In this document: positions 1 to 6,317 of the stretch, piece after piece | How positions within the stretch are numbered: the first letter of the stretch is position 1 | How the letters are laid out: each line of letters begins with the position of its first letter | DNA from: an uncultured Atopobium sp. | GTDB taxonomy: Bacteria > Actinomycetota > Coriobacteriia > Coriobacteriales > Atopobiaceae | Assembly: GCA_916720015.1 (NCBI GenBank) | Contig: CAKAPZ010000013.1 | Span: 1-13,856 of the forward strand | Direction of reading: 5' to 3' | DNA: 13,856 nt | Program-made: the position numbers and the translations under genes | The notes under the pieces: generated by a model | What the model saw: only the letters and a program-made list of their open reading frames with translations | Told to the model about the DNA's origin: nothing | Database searches by the model: none

Positions 1-5
1 AATTT

Positions 6-94
6 ACTCAGACATGGCGAGAAAAACCGGCAAAACCACTCAGACATGGCGTGCTTTTCCGGCAAATAGTTCAGACATGGCGAGAAAATCAGGC
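6..94. repeat. Intergenic tandem array, core word CAGACATGG (copy A1)
   Basis: Three direct units of 25-26 nt lie at 6-31, 38-63 and 69-94, giving a period of 31-32 nt with 5-6 nt A-rich spacers. Each unit begins with CAGACATGGCG, continues with an A4-5 or T4 run and ends in CCGGC or CAGGC. The first and third units read GAGAAAA after the core word and the middle one reads GTGCTTTT. The same unit order occurs in the copy at 6230-6317, so the array was copied as a block. The window starts only 5 nt before the first unit, so it cannot be seen whether an inverted unit precedes it as in the other copy. The array lies beyond the 3' end of prs. Its function is unknown. Confidence 0.8.
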
Positions 95-253
95 ACACTC
101 CTGTCCGCATTAGGCTCACTCCGGGCTCACACCGCTACCTGGCGAGAAACCCGATCCACTCCCAGCATTTCCGCACAAGAAACCCGGTATCCACACGAAA
201 TGGATACCGGGTAGAAATTACTCGCGACCTGCACGCGCCGTTGACCTGCGGGA
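95..253. repeat. Distal part of composite 3' element behind prs
   Basis: From about 127 to the prs stop codon this stretch is closely similar to 6361-6475 behind purL. Shared blocks include CTGGCGAGAAACCCG (139-153 and 6374-6388), CCACTCCCAGC, TTTCCGCACAAGAAACCCGG, the hairpin at 182-212 and ACCTGC just before the stop codon. The homology runs up to the gene end in both places, so the element abuts the stop codon. The part at 95-126 is much less conserved between the copies. No ORF of note is seen here. Confidence 0.7.
182..212 (-). terminator. Hairpin downstream of prs, likely transcription end
   Basis: A perfect 12-bp inverted repeat, ACCCGGTATCCA and TGGATACCGGGT, flanks a 7-nt loop 42 nt beyond the prs stop codon. 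On the minus strand the stem is followed by TTCTTGTG, a poor T-tract, so it could be a weak intrinsic terminator or a 3'-end stabilising hairpin. The equivalent hairpin behind purL (6416-6446) carries one change that keeps pairing in the minus-strand RNA as U-G but gives C-A in the plus-strand orientation. This supports a role in the minus-strand transcript. Confidence 0.6.
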
Positions 254-1249
254 TTACAGGTTGAAGTCGCCACCGAAGATGTCGGAGACAGGACGGTCGG
301 TGTAGACGGCGTAGATTGCCTCGGCAATCTCGTTTGCAATGGTAATCGTCTTGATCTTGGAGCCTTCCTGGTTTGCTGCTGCACAAGGAATTGCGTCGGT
401 AACTACGCATTCCTCGATAGGAGCGTTGTTGAGGCGCTCGATTGCAGGACCAGAGAAGACGCCGTGGGTAGCGCAGACGTAGATGTCGCCCGCACCCATT
501 TCCTTCAGTTTAACAACGGATGCGCAGAGGGTACCTGCGGTATCAATCATGTCGTCGTTAACGATGCAGGTCTTACCCTTAATGTCGCCGATGATGCCCA
601 TAACAGCACTCTCGTTGTGGCGAGGACGGCTCTTATGTGCAATAGCAAGGCCGCAGTCCAGGTAGTCGGAAAGCTTCTTTGCAGCCTTTGCGCGCCCCAT
701 ATCAGGGGAGACAACAACGGTATTCTCCCAGTCAAATGGCTTGCTCTTAAAGTAATCGCCCAGAAGGTAGAGAGCAGTCAGGTGAGAAACAGGAATGTCA
801 AAGAAGCCCTGGATCTGACCCTGGTGCAGGTCAAGGGTGATAACGCGGTCAACGCCAGCGTTCTCAAGCAAGTTTGCCATCAGACGAGCGGTAATAGGCT
901 CGCGAGCAGCAGCTTTGCGGTCCTGACGAGCATATGCGTAGTGAGGGATAACTACGGTAAAGCTGTTCGCAGATGCGCGCTTTGCAGCGTCAGCAACAAT
1001 CAGCGTTTCCATAACCAGGTCGTTGACGTTGACACCTGCCAAAGACTGAATGAAGAAGACCTCGTCGCCGCGGACAGACTCGTCAAAGCGAGCGTAGATT
1101 TCTCCGTTAGCAAACTTCTCGAGGAGAAGACCTTGTAGCTCTAGGTGAAGAATGTCTGCAACCTTACGAGCCAGTTCAGGGTTACCTGTACCGGTGTAGA
1201 GCTTGATATTTCTAGCAACTAACAGTGGTTCACTCAGGTTCTCGAACAT
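254..1249 (-). CDS. prs: Ribose-phosphate pyrophosphokinase (PRPP synthase)
   Basis: This cytosolic enzyme transfers pyrophosphate from ATP to ribose 5-phosphate, making PRPP for purine, pyrimidine, histidine and NAD synthesis. The protein has 331 residues, slightly longer than the usual 310-320, with an extra N-terminal stretch. Visible motifs are the flexible ATP-binding loop YARQDRK (106-112), the family signature DLHQGQIQGFFDIPV (139-153) and the PRPP-binding loop DDMIDTAGT (232-240). The ATG directly follows the glmU stop codon (TAG then ATG, no gap), and an AGAGGA ribosome-binding site lies inside the glmU end, so the two are probably translationally coupled. A glmU-prs pair is common in Gram-positive genomes. 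A repeat element and hairpin follow the stop codon. Confidence 0.97.
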   Translation of the reverse strand: MFENLSEPLLVARNIKLYTGTGNPELARKVADILHLELQGLLLEKFANGEIYARFDESVRGDEVFFIQSLAGVNVNDLVMETLIVADAAKRASANSFTVVIPHYAYARQDRKAAAREPITARLMANLLENAGVDRVITLDLHQGQIQGFFDIPVSHLTALYLLGDYFKSKPFDWENTVVVSPDMGRAKAAKKLSDYLDCGLAIAHKSRPRHNESAVMGIIGDIKGKTCIVNDDMIDTAGTLCASVVKLKEMGAGDIYVCATHGVFSGPAIERLNNAPIEECVVTDAIPCAAANQEGSKIKTITIANEIAEAIYAVYTDRPVSDIFGGDFNL

Positions 1250-2638
1250 CTAGTCCTCTTTCTCAAGCTTGTGACGCCTCTGGGCGGCGTATCCCTCAAC
1301 AATTTTCTGCTCAGAGCGCTCGAGTGCAAGCGCATCTGCTGGTACATCCTTTGTGATGCACGAACTTGCCCCCACAAGTGCGCCATCACCAATTGAGACA
1401 GGTGCCACCATCATGGTATCGGATCCAACAAAGACGTTGTTGCCAATGTTTGTCTTGAACTTGTGGTAACCGTCGTAATTGCACGTAATTGAACCTGCGC
1501 CAATGTTGACGCCGGAGCCCATGGTTGTGTCACCAATGTAGGAGAGGTGAGGAACCTTGGAGCCCTCGCCGATAGTTGAATTTTTGATTTCAACGTGGGT
1601 GCCTGCCTTGGCGTGAGGCATGAGGTGTGTGCCTGGGCGCAGGTAAGCGCGAGGACCGCAGGTAGCAAAGTCGTCTACCTGTGCGTTGATAGCAACAGTC
1701 TCATCAACAACAGCGTCGTTACCAACAATTGTATCGGTCAGACGAGTGTTAGGGCCTACCACGCAATTCTCGCCAATTGAGGTTTTGCCGTAGAGCATAG
1801 TCTGCGGGAGAACCTCGGTGTCCATACCAAGCGTGACCTCGGGGCCAATCCAGACGGAGGTTGGGTCCAGCATGGTGACGCCCTGGCTCATCCAGTGCTC
1901 GTTGATGCGCTCCTGCATGATGCGGGTGGCAACGGCAAGCTCGGAGCGGGAATTGACGCCCAGCGCCTCTTTGTAGTCGTCAACGTGGACGGCAGCAACA
2001 GGCTCGCCCTGGCTGACGTAAAGGCCCATCATGTCGGTGAGGTAGTACTCGCCCTGCACGTTGTCATTGCCGAGAAGATCAATGTTTGCGGTCAACCTTC
2101 CGCCACAGAAGCAGTACACGCCAACGTTGCATTCACGCTCTTGCTCGCGCTGCTCCGGCGTAGCATCCTTGTGCTCAACAATGGCAGTTACCTGGCCGTT
2201 AGAAGAAATGACGCGACCATATCCGGTTGGATCTGGGGGCGTCATCGTAAGTACGGTACATGCGTTGTGGTGAGCTTTAGTTTCTGCGACAAGGTTGAGA
2301 ATAGACTGTGCGCGCAACAGAGATGCGTCACCGTTGATAACAACAACGGGTCCCTTGAAGCCACCAAGAGCATCCTTTACAACCTTGACGGCATGGCCGG
2401 TGCCAAGACGTTCAGTCTGGGCAACATATTCAAGGTTAGGGAAGCAAGAAAGTGCAGATTTAACCTCGTCAGCGTGGTTACCTACAACCACAATGACGCG
2501 GTCAGCGCCAGCAGTAATTGCGGCGTTGACACTCCACCAAACAATGGGTTTATCTAGTAATTTGTGCACAATCTTAGGATGGTGGGACTTCATGCGCGTT
2601 CCCTCGCCTGCAGCGAGGACAATCGCAGTAAGTGGCAT
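1250..2638 (-). CDS. glmU: Bifunctional UDP-GlcNAc pyrophosphorylase / GlcN-1-P acetyltransferase
   Basis: The enzyme makes UDP-GlcNAc in two steps: its C-terminal domain acetylates glucosamine 1-phosphate and its N-terminal domain couples the product to UTP, feeding peptidoglycan synthesis. The protein has 462 residues, close to the 456 of E. coli. The N-terminal uridylyltransferase part shows LAAGEGTRMKS (8-18), RLGTGHA (77-83) and the metal-binding Asp in INGDASLL (D104). From about residue 250 a left-handed beta-helix of hexapeptide repeats follows, with the acetyltransferase His in VPHLSYIG (H364) and NIGAGSITCNYDG (378-390). The ATG at 2638 is chosen because GGAGG lies 7 nt upstream. 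The reading frame is open further upstream, but that extension runs into the tRNA gene. It is followed without a gap by prs. Confidence 0.97.
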   Translation of the reverse strand: MPLTAIVLAAGEGTRMKSHHPKIVHKLLDKPIVWWSVNAAITAGADRVIVVVGNHADEVKSALSCFPNLEYVAQTERLGTGHAVKVVKDALGGFKGPVVVINGDASLLRAQSILNLVAETKAHHNACTVLTMTPPDPTGYGRVISSNGQVTAIVEHKDATPEQREQERECNVGVYCFCGGRLTANIDLLGNDNVQGEYYLTDMMGLYVSQGEPVAAVHVDDYKEALGVNSRSELAVATRIMQERINEHWMSQGVTMLDPTSVWIGPEVTLGMDTEVLPQTMLYGKTSIGENCVVGPNTRLTDTIVGNDAVVDETVAINAQVDDFATCGPRAYLRPGTHLMPHAKAGTHVEIKNSTIGEGSKVPHLSYIGDTTMGSGVNIGAGSITCNYDGYHKFKTNIGNNVFVGSDTMMVAPVSIGDGALVGASSCITKDVPADALALERSEQKIVEGYAAQRRHKLEKED

Positions 2639-2645
2639 ACGTAAG

Positions 2646-2650
2646 CCTCC
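2646..2650 (-). promoter_or_regulatory. Ribosome binding site fixing the glmU start
   Basis: GGAGG on the minus strand lies 7 nt before the ATG at 2638. It decides against the open extension to 2749, which would overlap tRNA-Gln and lacks similarity to GlmU N-termini. Confidence 0.85.
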
Positions 2651-2707
2651 AAAGTACTTCGTATTACTCGATACGAGTGCGTCCCTACACAAAAGTTGCG
2701 TAAAAAA

Positions 2708-2782
2708 TGGCTGGGGTAGTAGGATTCGAACCCACATTCCAGGCACCAAAAACCCGTGTCCTAACCGTTGGACGATACCCCA
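2708..2782 (-). tRNA. tRNA-Gln (anticodon UUG)
   Basis: The cloverleaf folds fully. The acceptor stem is TGGGGTA (5' side, 2776-2782) paired with TACCCCA (2712-2718), with discriminator G and an encoded CCA at 2708-2710. The anticodon loop is TTTTGGT, giving anticodon TTG and reading CAA. The T-loop is TTCGAAT with stem GTGGG/CCTAC. The U1-A72 closing pair and the overall sequence are typical of bacterial tRNA-Gln. It sits 44 nt after the peptidoglycan-binding gene and 69 nt before glmU, on the same strand. Six T residues follow the CCA directly. I see no convincing promoter in the 44 nt upstream, so it may be processed from a longer transcript. Confidence 0.95.
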
Positions 2783-2826
2783 ATGTAATCACTACGTTGG
2801 TTTTGTCCGCAACCCTATTAAGTGTA

Positions 2827-3756
2827 TCAGCTTAGCGAGGCAAATGCTCCACAAATTGCATCAAGAACAAGAACTGCTAAAGTCTGCGCGTCTGCGGTAG
2901 TAAATGAGCCGTCTACGTTTGTTCCTTCTGGCAGCACAATCTTGATAGGGGAGCCCGTTGCATCAGCAGACTCAATGGCAGTGCGCAGTCTTGCTGGCAG
3001 CGTCTCGTTTTCCTCCATAGAAACAGAGCCAATACCAACCTGTCCGCGGGCGGGCATGCTTGGGGCATAAGCTGTGGTCAGAACCAAAATAGTGGCTGCA
3101 TCAGTAGGGGAGTCAGCGCGATCAATCATGGTCATGCCGCTTGCCTCAGTAGTTGCCTTAGAAAGGTTATAGACGCGTGCGGCTACGTTTCTAGAGATAG
3201 GGTCTTCTCCTGTGATAGCAATGCAGGTAGTCTCAAGCACATTGGCAGCGCGAGCAAAGCCCATAGGACCCTGTGGGTGAGGGCCTTTTGCCTGCTTACC
3301 AGACCAAACGTGACGCAGACGCTCAATGGCGTCGAGGGTATCCTGGAATGCCATACCATCAGCAAGCTCGCCGACGCTTTCCTGGAAGAGCTTAACGGCA
3401 GCCTCGGTGTGAACACCGTAATGGCCATCAACTTTTCCGCACGAGAAACCCAAGATGTTGAGACGCTCTTGCAGCTGACGTACGTCATTGCCGTGGAAGT
3501 TAGGAAGACGAAGGTAGAGGGTTCTGTCTCCTAGCTCATAACCCTCATCGACCATGATTGCCCAGGTAGAGGCATCTACTTCTTCTCCAAGAGAAAGGTC
3601 ATGGTCAAGCCTAAAGCGCGCAACCGCGCGAGCAGTTGACTTGCCAAACGTGTGGCTCTGACGCTCATCGTCTTCGATGGCGTAACCAAGCTTAACGAGG
3701 CGTTCCTGAATGTCTTCAACGGCAGCACCGGTGCTACCAGGAGTAATAGGATCCAT
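2827..3756 (-). CDS. Peptidoglycan-binding protein with two PG_binding_1 domains, cytoplasmic-looking
   Basis: The protein has 309 residues, no signal peptide and no membrane segment. Two peptidoglycan_binding_1-type modules are visible: about 6-70 (PGSTGAAVEDIQERLVKLGY, then a TARAVARF helix) and about 84-148 (GNDVRQLQERLNILGF, then HTEAAVKLFQ). They are followed by a region of about 140 residues (170-309) that I do not recognise with certainty. Two modules plus a C-terminal alpha/beta-looking domain recall mycobacterial CwlM, which has an amidase-type fold and acts in the cytoplasm on MurA. Here the C-terminal region contains no histidine at all, so a zinc amidase activity can be excluded. 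The gene starts 2 nt after the prenyl synthase stop codon, with AAAGG as ribosome-binding site, so the two are co-transcribed. A role in sensing or regulating wall synthesis is an inference. Confidence 0.75.
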   Translation of the reverse strand: MDPITPGSTGAAVEDIQERLVKLGYAIEDDERQSHTFGKSTARAVARFRLDHDLSLGEEVDASTWAIMVDEGYELGDRTLYLRLPNFHGNDVRQLQERLNILGFSCGKVDGHYGVHTEAAVKLFQESVGELADGMAFQDTLDAIERLRHVWSGKQAKGPHPQGPMGFARAANVLETTCIAITGEDPISRNVAARVYNLSKATTEASGMTMIDRADSPTDAATILVLTTAYAPSMPARGQVGIGSVSMEENETLPARLRTAIESADATGSPIKIVLPEGTNVDGSFTTADAQTLAVLVLDAICGAFASLS

Positions 3757-3758
3757 AA

Positions 3759-4826
3759 TTACCTTTCTCGGTTCACAAAGAAGTCTGCCATAGACAAAAG
3801 TGTGTCGCGAGCGTCTTCAGTAAGTATCACGTTTTCAAGCACGTGCTTTGCCTCATCAACTAAGGCAAGAGCGTGCGTGCGGACAAATTTTATCGCATTA
3901 GCGCTTTCCATAAGCTCCACAGCGCGCTGAAGCTTCAAAGTATCGCTCGTATGCGCAGAAAGTATGGAGACAAGCTCTGCTTTTTCTGCCAATCCAAGAT
4001 GTTCGAGCGCGTAGACTACCGCAAGCGTGCGCTTACCCTCAGTGATGTCCGACCTAAAATCTTTACCCTGTACCTGGGCGTTTCCTACCAGGTTGAGAAG
4101 ATCGTCTTGCAGTTGGAAGGCAAGTCCTACCTTGAGGCCAAACTCTTTGAGTGCATCAAGCGTTTTCTGGTCAGCGCCACCAATGAGCGCACCTAGTACC
4201 AGGGGATATGCAGCAGAGTAATAGGCGGTTTTGGAGAGCGCCATAAAAAGGTACTGGTCAGAGGTAATATCCCAGCGCTTATTTTGAGCCCAGCCAAGGT
4301 CAAGCGCCTGACCCTCAAGGGTGTGCTCCTGCATGGCGAGAAGGGCGTCGATAACGCGAATTTTTAGCTGGTCAGAGAGGTGGTCGGCTACGGTAACGCG
4401 TCTGACAACATTGACCAGCGCAGAATCACCAACGTTGATGGCAAGTCCAGTGCCAAGTGTCTTGTAGAGGCACTTCTCGCCACGGCGCAGCTCTGATTTG
4501 TCTGCGATGTCGTCGTGGATAAGGGCTGCCGACTGGAAGTCCTCGATGGCGCAGGCCACAGGCAGAGCGGCTTCTGCTGAGCTGCCGACTGCTTCGGAGC
4601 CCAGGCAGCAGAGGACCGGTCGGACGCGCTTGCCGCCGCCCGCACTGAAGTGAGCGAGTGGCTGGTAGAGGTAGGTGTTCAGGTCCGCGCGGGTGCGGTC
4701 TGAAAGCGCCGCTGCGGGCGCTGCGGGCGTTGCCGCGGGTGCTGCAGGCGTTGACGTGGGAAGTCCGCGCATGATCTCCGCCTCGACGGCAGGGAGCTTT
4801 TGTGTGAGGTAGTCGGCGAAGTTCAC
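3759..4826 (-). CDS. Trans-polyprenyl diphosphate synthase (FPP/GGPP/longer)
   Basis: This class I isoprenyl chain-elongation enzyme condenses IPP with allylic diphosphates, giving precursors of undecaprenyl lipid carriers or quinone side chains. The protein has 355 residues, longer than most. Motifs in order are GKRVRP (65-70), first Asp-rich motif DDIAD (105-109), GQALDL (172-177), KT (199-200), second Asp-rich motif DDLLN (241-245) and GKRTL (264-268). The second motif has Asn where the last Asp is usual. An Ala/Pro-rich segment (about 24-40, TPAAPAATPAAPAAA) inserted near the N-terminus is encoded by a GC-rich internal repeat. It starts with GTG, with AGGA about 7 nt upstream overlapping the galE stop codon. 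The galE gap is 7 nt, so the genes form one operon. Product chain length cannot be told from the sequence. Confidence 0.92.
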   Translation of the reverse strand: MNFADYLTQKLPAVEAEIMRGLPTSTPAAPAATPAAPAAALSDRTRADLNTYLYQPLAHFSAGGGKRVRPVLCCLGSEAVGSSAEAALPVACAIEDFQSAALIHDDIADKSELRRGEKCLYKTLGTGLAINVGDSALVNVVRRVTVADHLSDQLKIRVIDALLAMQEHTLEGQALDLGWAQNKRWDITSDQYLFMALSKTAYYSAAYPLVLGALIGGADQKTLDALKEFGLKVGLAFQLQDDLLNLVGNAQVQGKDFRSDITEGKRTLAVVYALEHLGLAEKAELVSILSAHTSDTLKLQRAVELMESANAIKFVRTHALALVDEAKHVLENVILTEDARDTLLSMADFFVNRER

Positions 4827-4833
4827 GGAAGTC

Positions 4834-5889
4834 CTAGCCGCGATAACCGTCTGGATTCATCGACTGCCACTTCCAGGAGTCGCGGCACATGTCGGCAAGG
4901 TCGTACTGAGCCTTCCAGCCAAGCATGTCAGCAGCTTTCTGGCAGTCAGCGTAGTTGGTGGCAACGTCACCTGCGCGACGAGGCTCAATAACGTAAGGAA
5001 TCTCTTTGCCACAAGCCTTTGAGAAAGCCTTGATAACGTCAAGTACCGAGCTACCGGTGCCAGTGCCCAGGTTGAAGATTTCAACGCCCGTGCGACCGGC
5101 CATCCATTTAAGTGCAGCTACGTGGCCGGAGCCAAGGTCGCAGACGTGGATGTAGTCGCGAACGCCCGTGCCATCTGGGGTGTTGTAGTCGTCGCCAAAG
5201 ACGTGAACAGCCTCGCGCTTGCCCACGGCAACCTGAGCCACGTAAGGGACCAGGTTGTTTGGAATACCTGCAGGATCTTCTCCGATGAGGCCCGACTGGT
5301 GAGCGCCAATAGGATTGAAGTATCTGAGCAGGACAACGTTCCACTCTGGATCTGCGGTGTGAACATCGGTGAGGATCTGCTCAATCATCCATTTAGTCCA
5401 GCCATAAGGATTGGTTGCGTTCTTCTTGGGGCTTTGCTCGGTTAGAGGAAGACTATCTGGGTCTCCATAAACCGTTGCTGAGCTCGAGAAAATAATTGAC
5501 TTACAACCGTGGTTTCTCATGACATCAAGAAGGGTGAGGGTATTGCCCAGGTTGTTTGTGTAGTACTCAATGGGCTTGGTAACGGACTCGCCAACGGCCT
5601 TGAAGCCGGCAAAGTGAATGACAAAGTTAATGGCGTGCTCATCAAAGATGCGGTTCAGTGCATCTGCGTCGTTGACGTCTGCCTCGTAGAACGAAAGGCG
5701 CTTAGCGTTTTCTTCTCCCACAATGGTTTTGATGCGATCGATAACCTTTGCCGAAGCATTGGAAAGGTCATCAACAATTACGGCCTCGTAGCCGGAATTG
5801 AGCAGTTCAACAACGGTATGGCTGCCAATAAAGCCCGCGCCACCGGTGACAAGTACGCAGGAATTTTGTGGAATCAGAGTGTCAGACAT
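4834..5889 (-). CDS. galE: UDP-glucose 4-epimerase
   Basis: The enzyme interconverts UDP-glucose and UDP-galactose (or the GlcNAc/GalNAc forms) with bound NAD+. It is cytosolic and supplies surface polysaccharides and galactose catabolism. The protein has 351 residues, near the usual 330-350. An extended SDR fold shows the NAD-binding GGAGFIG (16-22), the Ser/Thr of FSSSATVYG (134-142) and the catalytic pair Y162/K166 in PYGWTK. LLRYFNPIGAH (187-197) and YIHV complete the epimerase pattern. No neighbouring galK or galT is seen, so it probably serves polysaccharide synthesis rather than galactose breakdown (inference). The ATG has AAAGGA 5 nt upstream. It is the first gene of the cluster galE, prenyl synthase, peptidoglycan-binding protein. 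Confidence 0.95.
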   Translation of the reverse strand: MSDTLIPQNSCVLVTGGAGFIGSHTVVELLNSGYEAVIVDDLSNASAKVIDRIKTIVGEENAKRLSFYEADVNDADALNRIFDEHAINFVIHFAGFKAVGESVTKPIEYYTNNLGNTLTLLDVMRNHGCKSIIFSSSATVYGDPDSLPLTEQSPKKNATNPYGWTKWMIEQILTDVHTADPEWNVVLLRYFNPIGAHQSGLIGEDPAGIPNNLVPYVAQVAVGKREAVHVFGDDYNTPDGTGVRDYIHVCDLGSGHVAALKWMAGRTGVEIFNLGTGTGSSVLDVIKAFSKACGKEIPYVIEPRRAGDVATNYADCQKAADMLGWKAQYDLADMCRDSWKWQSMNPDGYRG

Positions 5890-5920
5890 ATCAATCCTTT
5901 CGTGGACTTATATCGTCATA

Positions 5921-5926
5921 AGTATA
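5921..5926 (-). promoter_or_regulatory. Candidate -10 box of the galE operon
   Basis: TATACT on the minus strand lies 31 nt before the galE ATG, which would give a leader of about 25 nt. I find no good -35 hexamer at 16-18 nt spacing. A second AT-rich candidate, GATATAAG, lies slightly downstream. This is a weak call. Confidence 0.35.
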
Positions 5927-5931
5927 CGGCT

Positions 5932-5980
5932 TTTCCGCGAAACGTTGGGCGTTGCGAGTGCACGGGTTTCTCGCCAGATG
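5932..5980. repeat. Diverged inverted partial copy of the 3' repeat element
   Basis: CGGGTTTCTCGCCAG at 5963-5977 is the exact reverse complement of CTGGCGAGAAACCCG in the elements behind prs and purL. The flank resembles the same element: GAAACGTTGGGCG here corresponds to GAAACGCTGGGAG in the reverse complement of the purL copy. It lies just upstream of galE, in the opposite orientation to the other two copies. Confidence 0.6.
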
Positions 5981-6044
5981 CTGCTGCGGGCGCGCGGGGA
6001 GCGCGCGGGTTTCTCGGCAGGCGGGCCCGCCTTTTGCTGGGTGC
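5981..6044. repeat. GC-rich palindrome cluster upstream of galE
   Basis: GCGCGC, GGGGA and GCGCGC (5990-6006) form an inverted repeat with a 5-nt centre. The perfect 14-nt palindrome AGGCGGGCCCGCCT (6019-6032) follows and is trailed by TTTTGC on the plus strand. Between them TTTCTCGGCAG (6010-6020) is one base away from the TTTCTCGCCAG of the neighbouring repeats. GC content is far above that of the surrounding genes. No coding sequence is seen. The role is unknown. Confidence 0.5.
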
Positions 6045-6162
6045 GCCTGAAAAGTGCAAAGAATCTGTATTTACGGCACAGATTCTTTAACAAAATCAGG
6101 CAAATCCACAGATTCTTTTATGTATTTAGGCAGAAGTTACAGATTCTTTGAAGGAATCAGGC
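6045..6162. repeat. Intergenic tandem array, core word ACAGATTCTTT (array B)
   Basis: One inverted unit (6045-6069) and three direct units (6077-6101, 6107-6131, 6138-6162), each 25 nt, lie at a period of 30-31 nt. The direct units start with ACAGATTCTTT and end in CAGGC or TAGGC. The inverted and first direct copies make a hairpin: AAAGAATCTGT (6058-6068) pairs with ACAGATTCTTT (6078-6088) around a 9-nt loop. The plan is the same as in the array at 6198-6317: a leading inverted unit starting GCCTGAAAA, three direct units, CAGGC ends and AAATC-type spacers. Only the core word differs. No function is known to me. Confidence 0.8.
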
Positions 6163-6197
6163 GCATTCTAACGGGGTAGCTGTCCCAATTTTTGCGA
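6163..6197. other. Spacer between arrays B and A2
   Basis: These 35 nt separate the two arrays. They hold GGGG, TAGCTGT and CCC followed by AATTTTTG on the plus strand, a weak hairpin with T-run. No plus-strand gene lies upstream to be terminated, so I assign no function. Confidence 0.3.
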
Positions 6198-6317
6198 GCC
6201 TGAAAACTGCACCATGTCTGAGTAAAACAACTCAGACATGGTGAGAAAAACCGGCAAATAGCTCAGATATGGTGTGCTTTTCAGGCAAATCGTTCAGACT
6301 TGGCGAGAAAATCAGGC
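6198..6317. repeat. Intergenic tandem array, core word CAGACATGG (copy A2) with inverted first unit
   Basis: One inverted 26-nt unit (6198-6223) is followed by three direct 26-nt units (6230-6255, 6261-6286, 6292-6317) at a period of exactly 31 nt. The inverted and first direct units form a strong hairpin: ACCATGTCTGAGT at 6211-6223 pairs with ACTCAGACATGGT at 6230-6242 around AAAACA. Unit order (GAGAAAAA, GTGCTTTT, GAGAAAAT) matches copy A1 at 6-94. Period and architecture match array B next to it. Spacers are only 5-6 nt. Confidence 0.8.

Noticed and set aside
464..2557. Long plus-strand open frames opposite prs and glmU (464-1138 and 1895-2557)
   Set aside because: They mirror well-conserved genes on the minus strand, lack recognisable domains and ribosome sites, and are typical antisense shadows.
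2639..2749. N-terminal extension of GlmU to 2749
   Set aside because: It would overlap tRNA-Gln, and a strong GGAGG precedes the internal ATG at 2638, from which the protein begins like other GlmU proteins.
6168..6190. Plus-strand hairpin with T-run between the arrays
   Set aside because: The stem is short and no plus-strand transcript is expected upstream of it.
6045..6317. Possible CRISPR array
   Set aside because: The units are 25-26 nt but spacers are only 5-6 nt and similar to each other, units are degenerate, one is inverted, and no cas gene is near.
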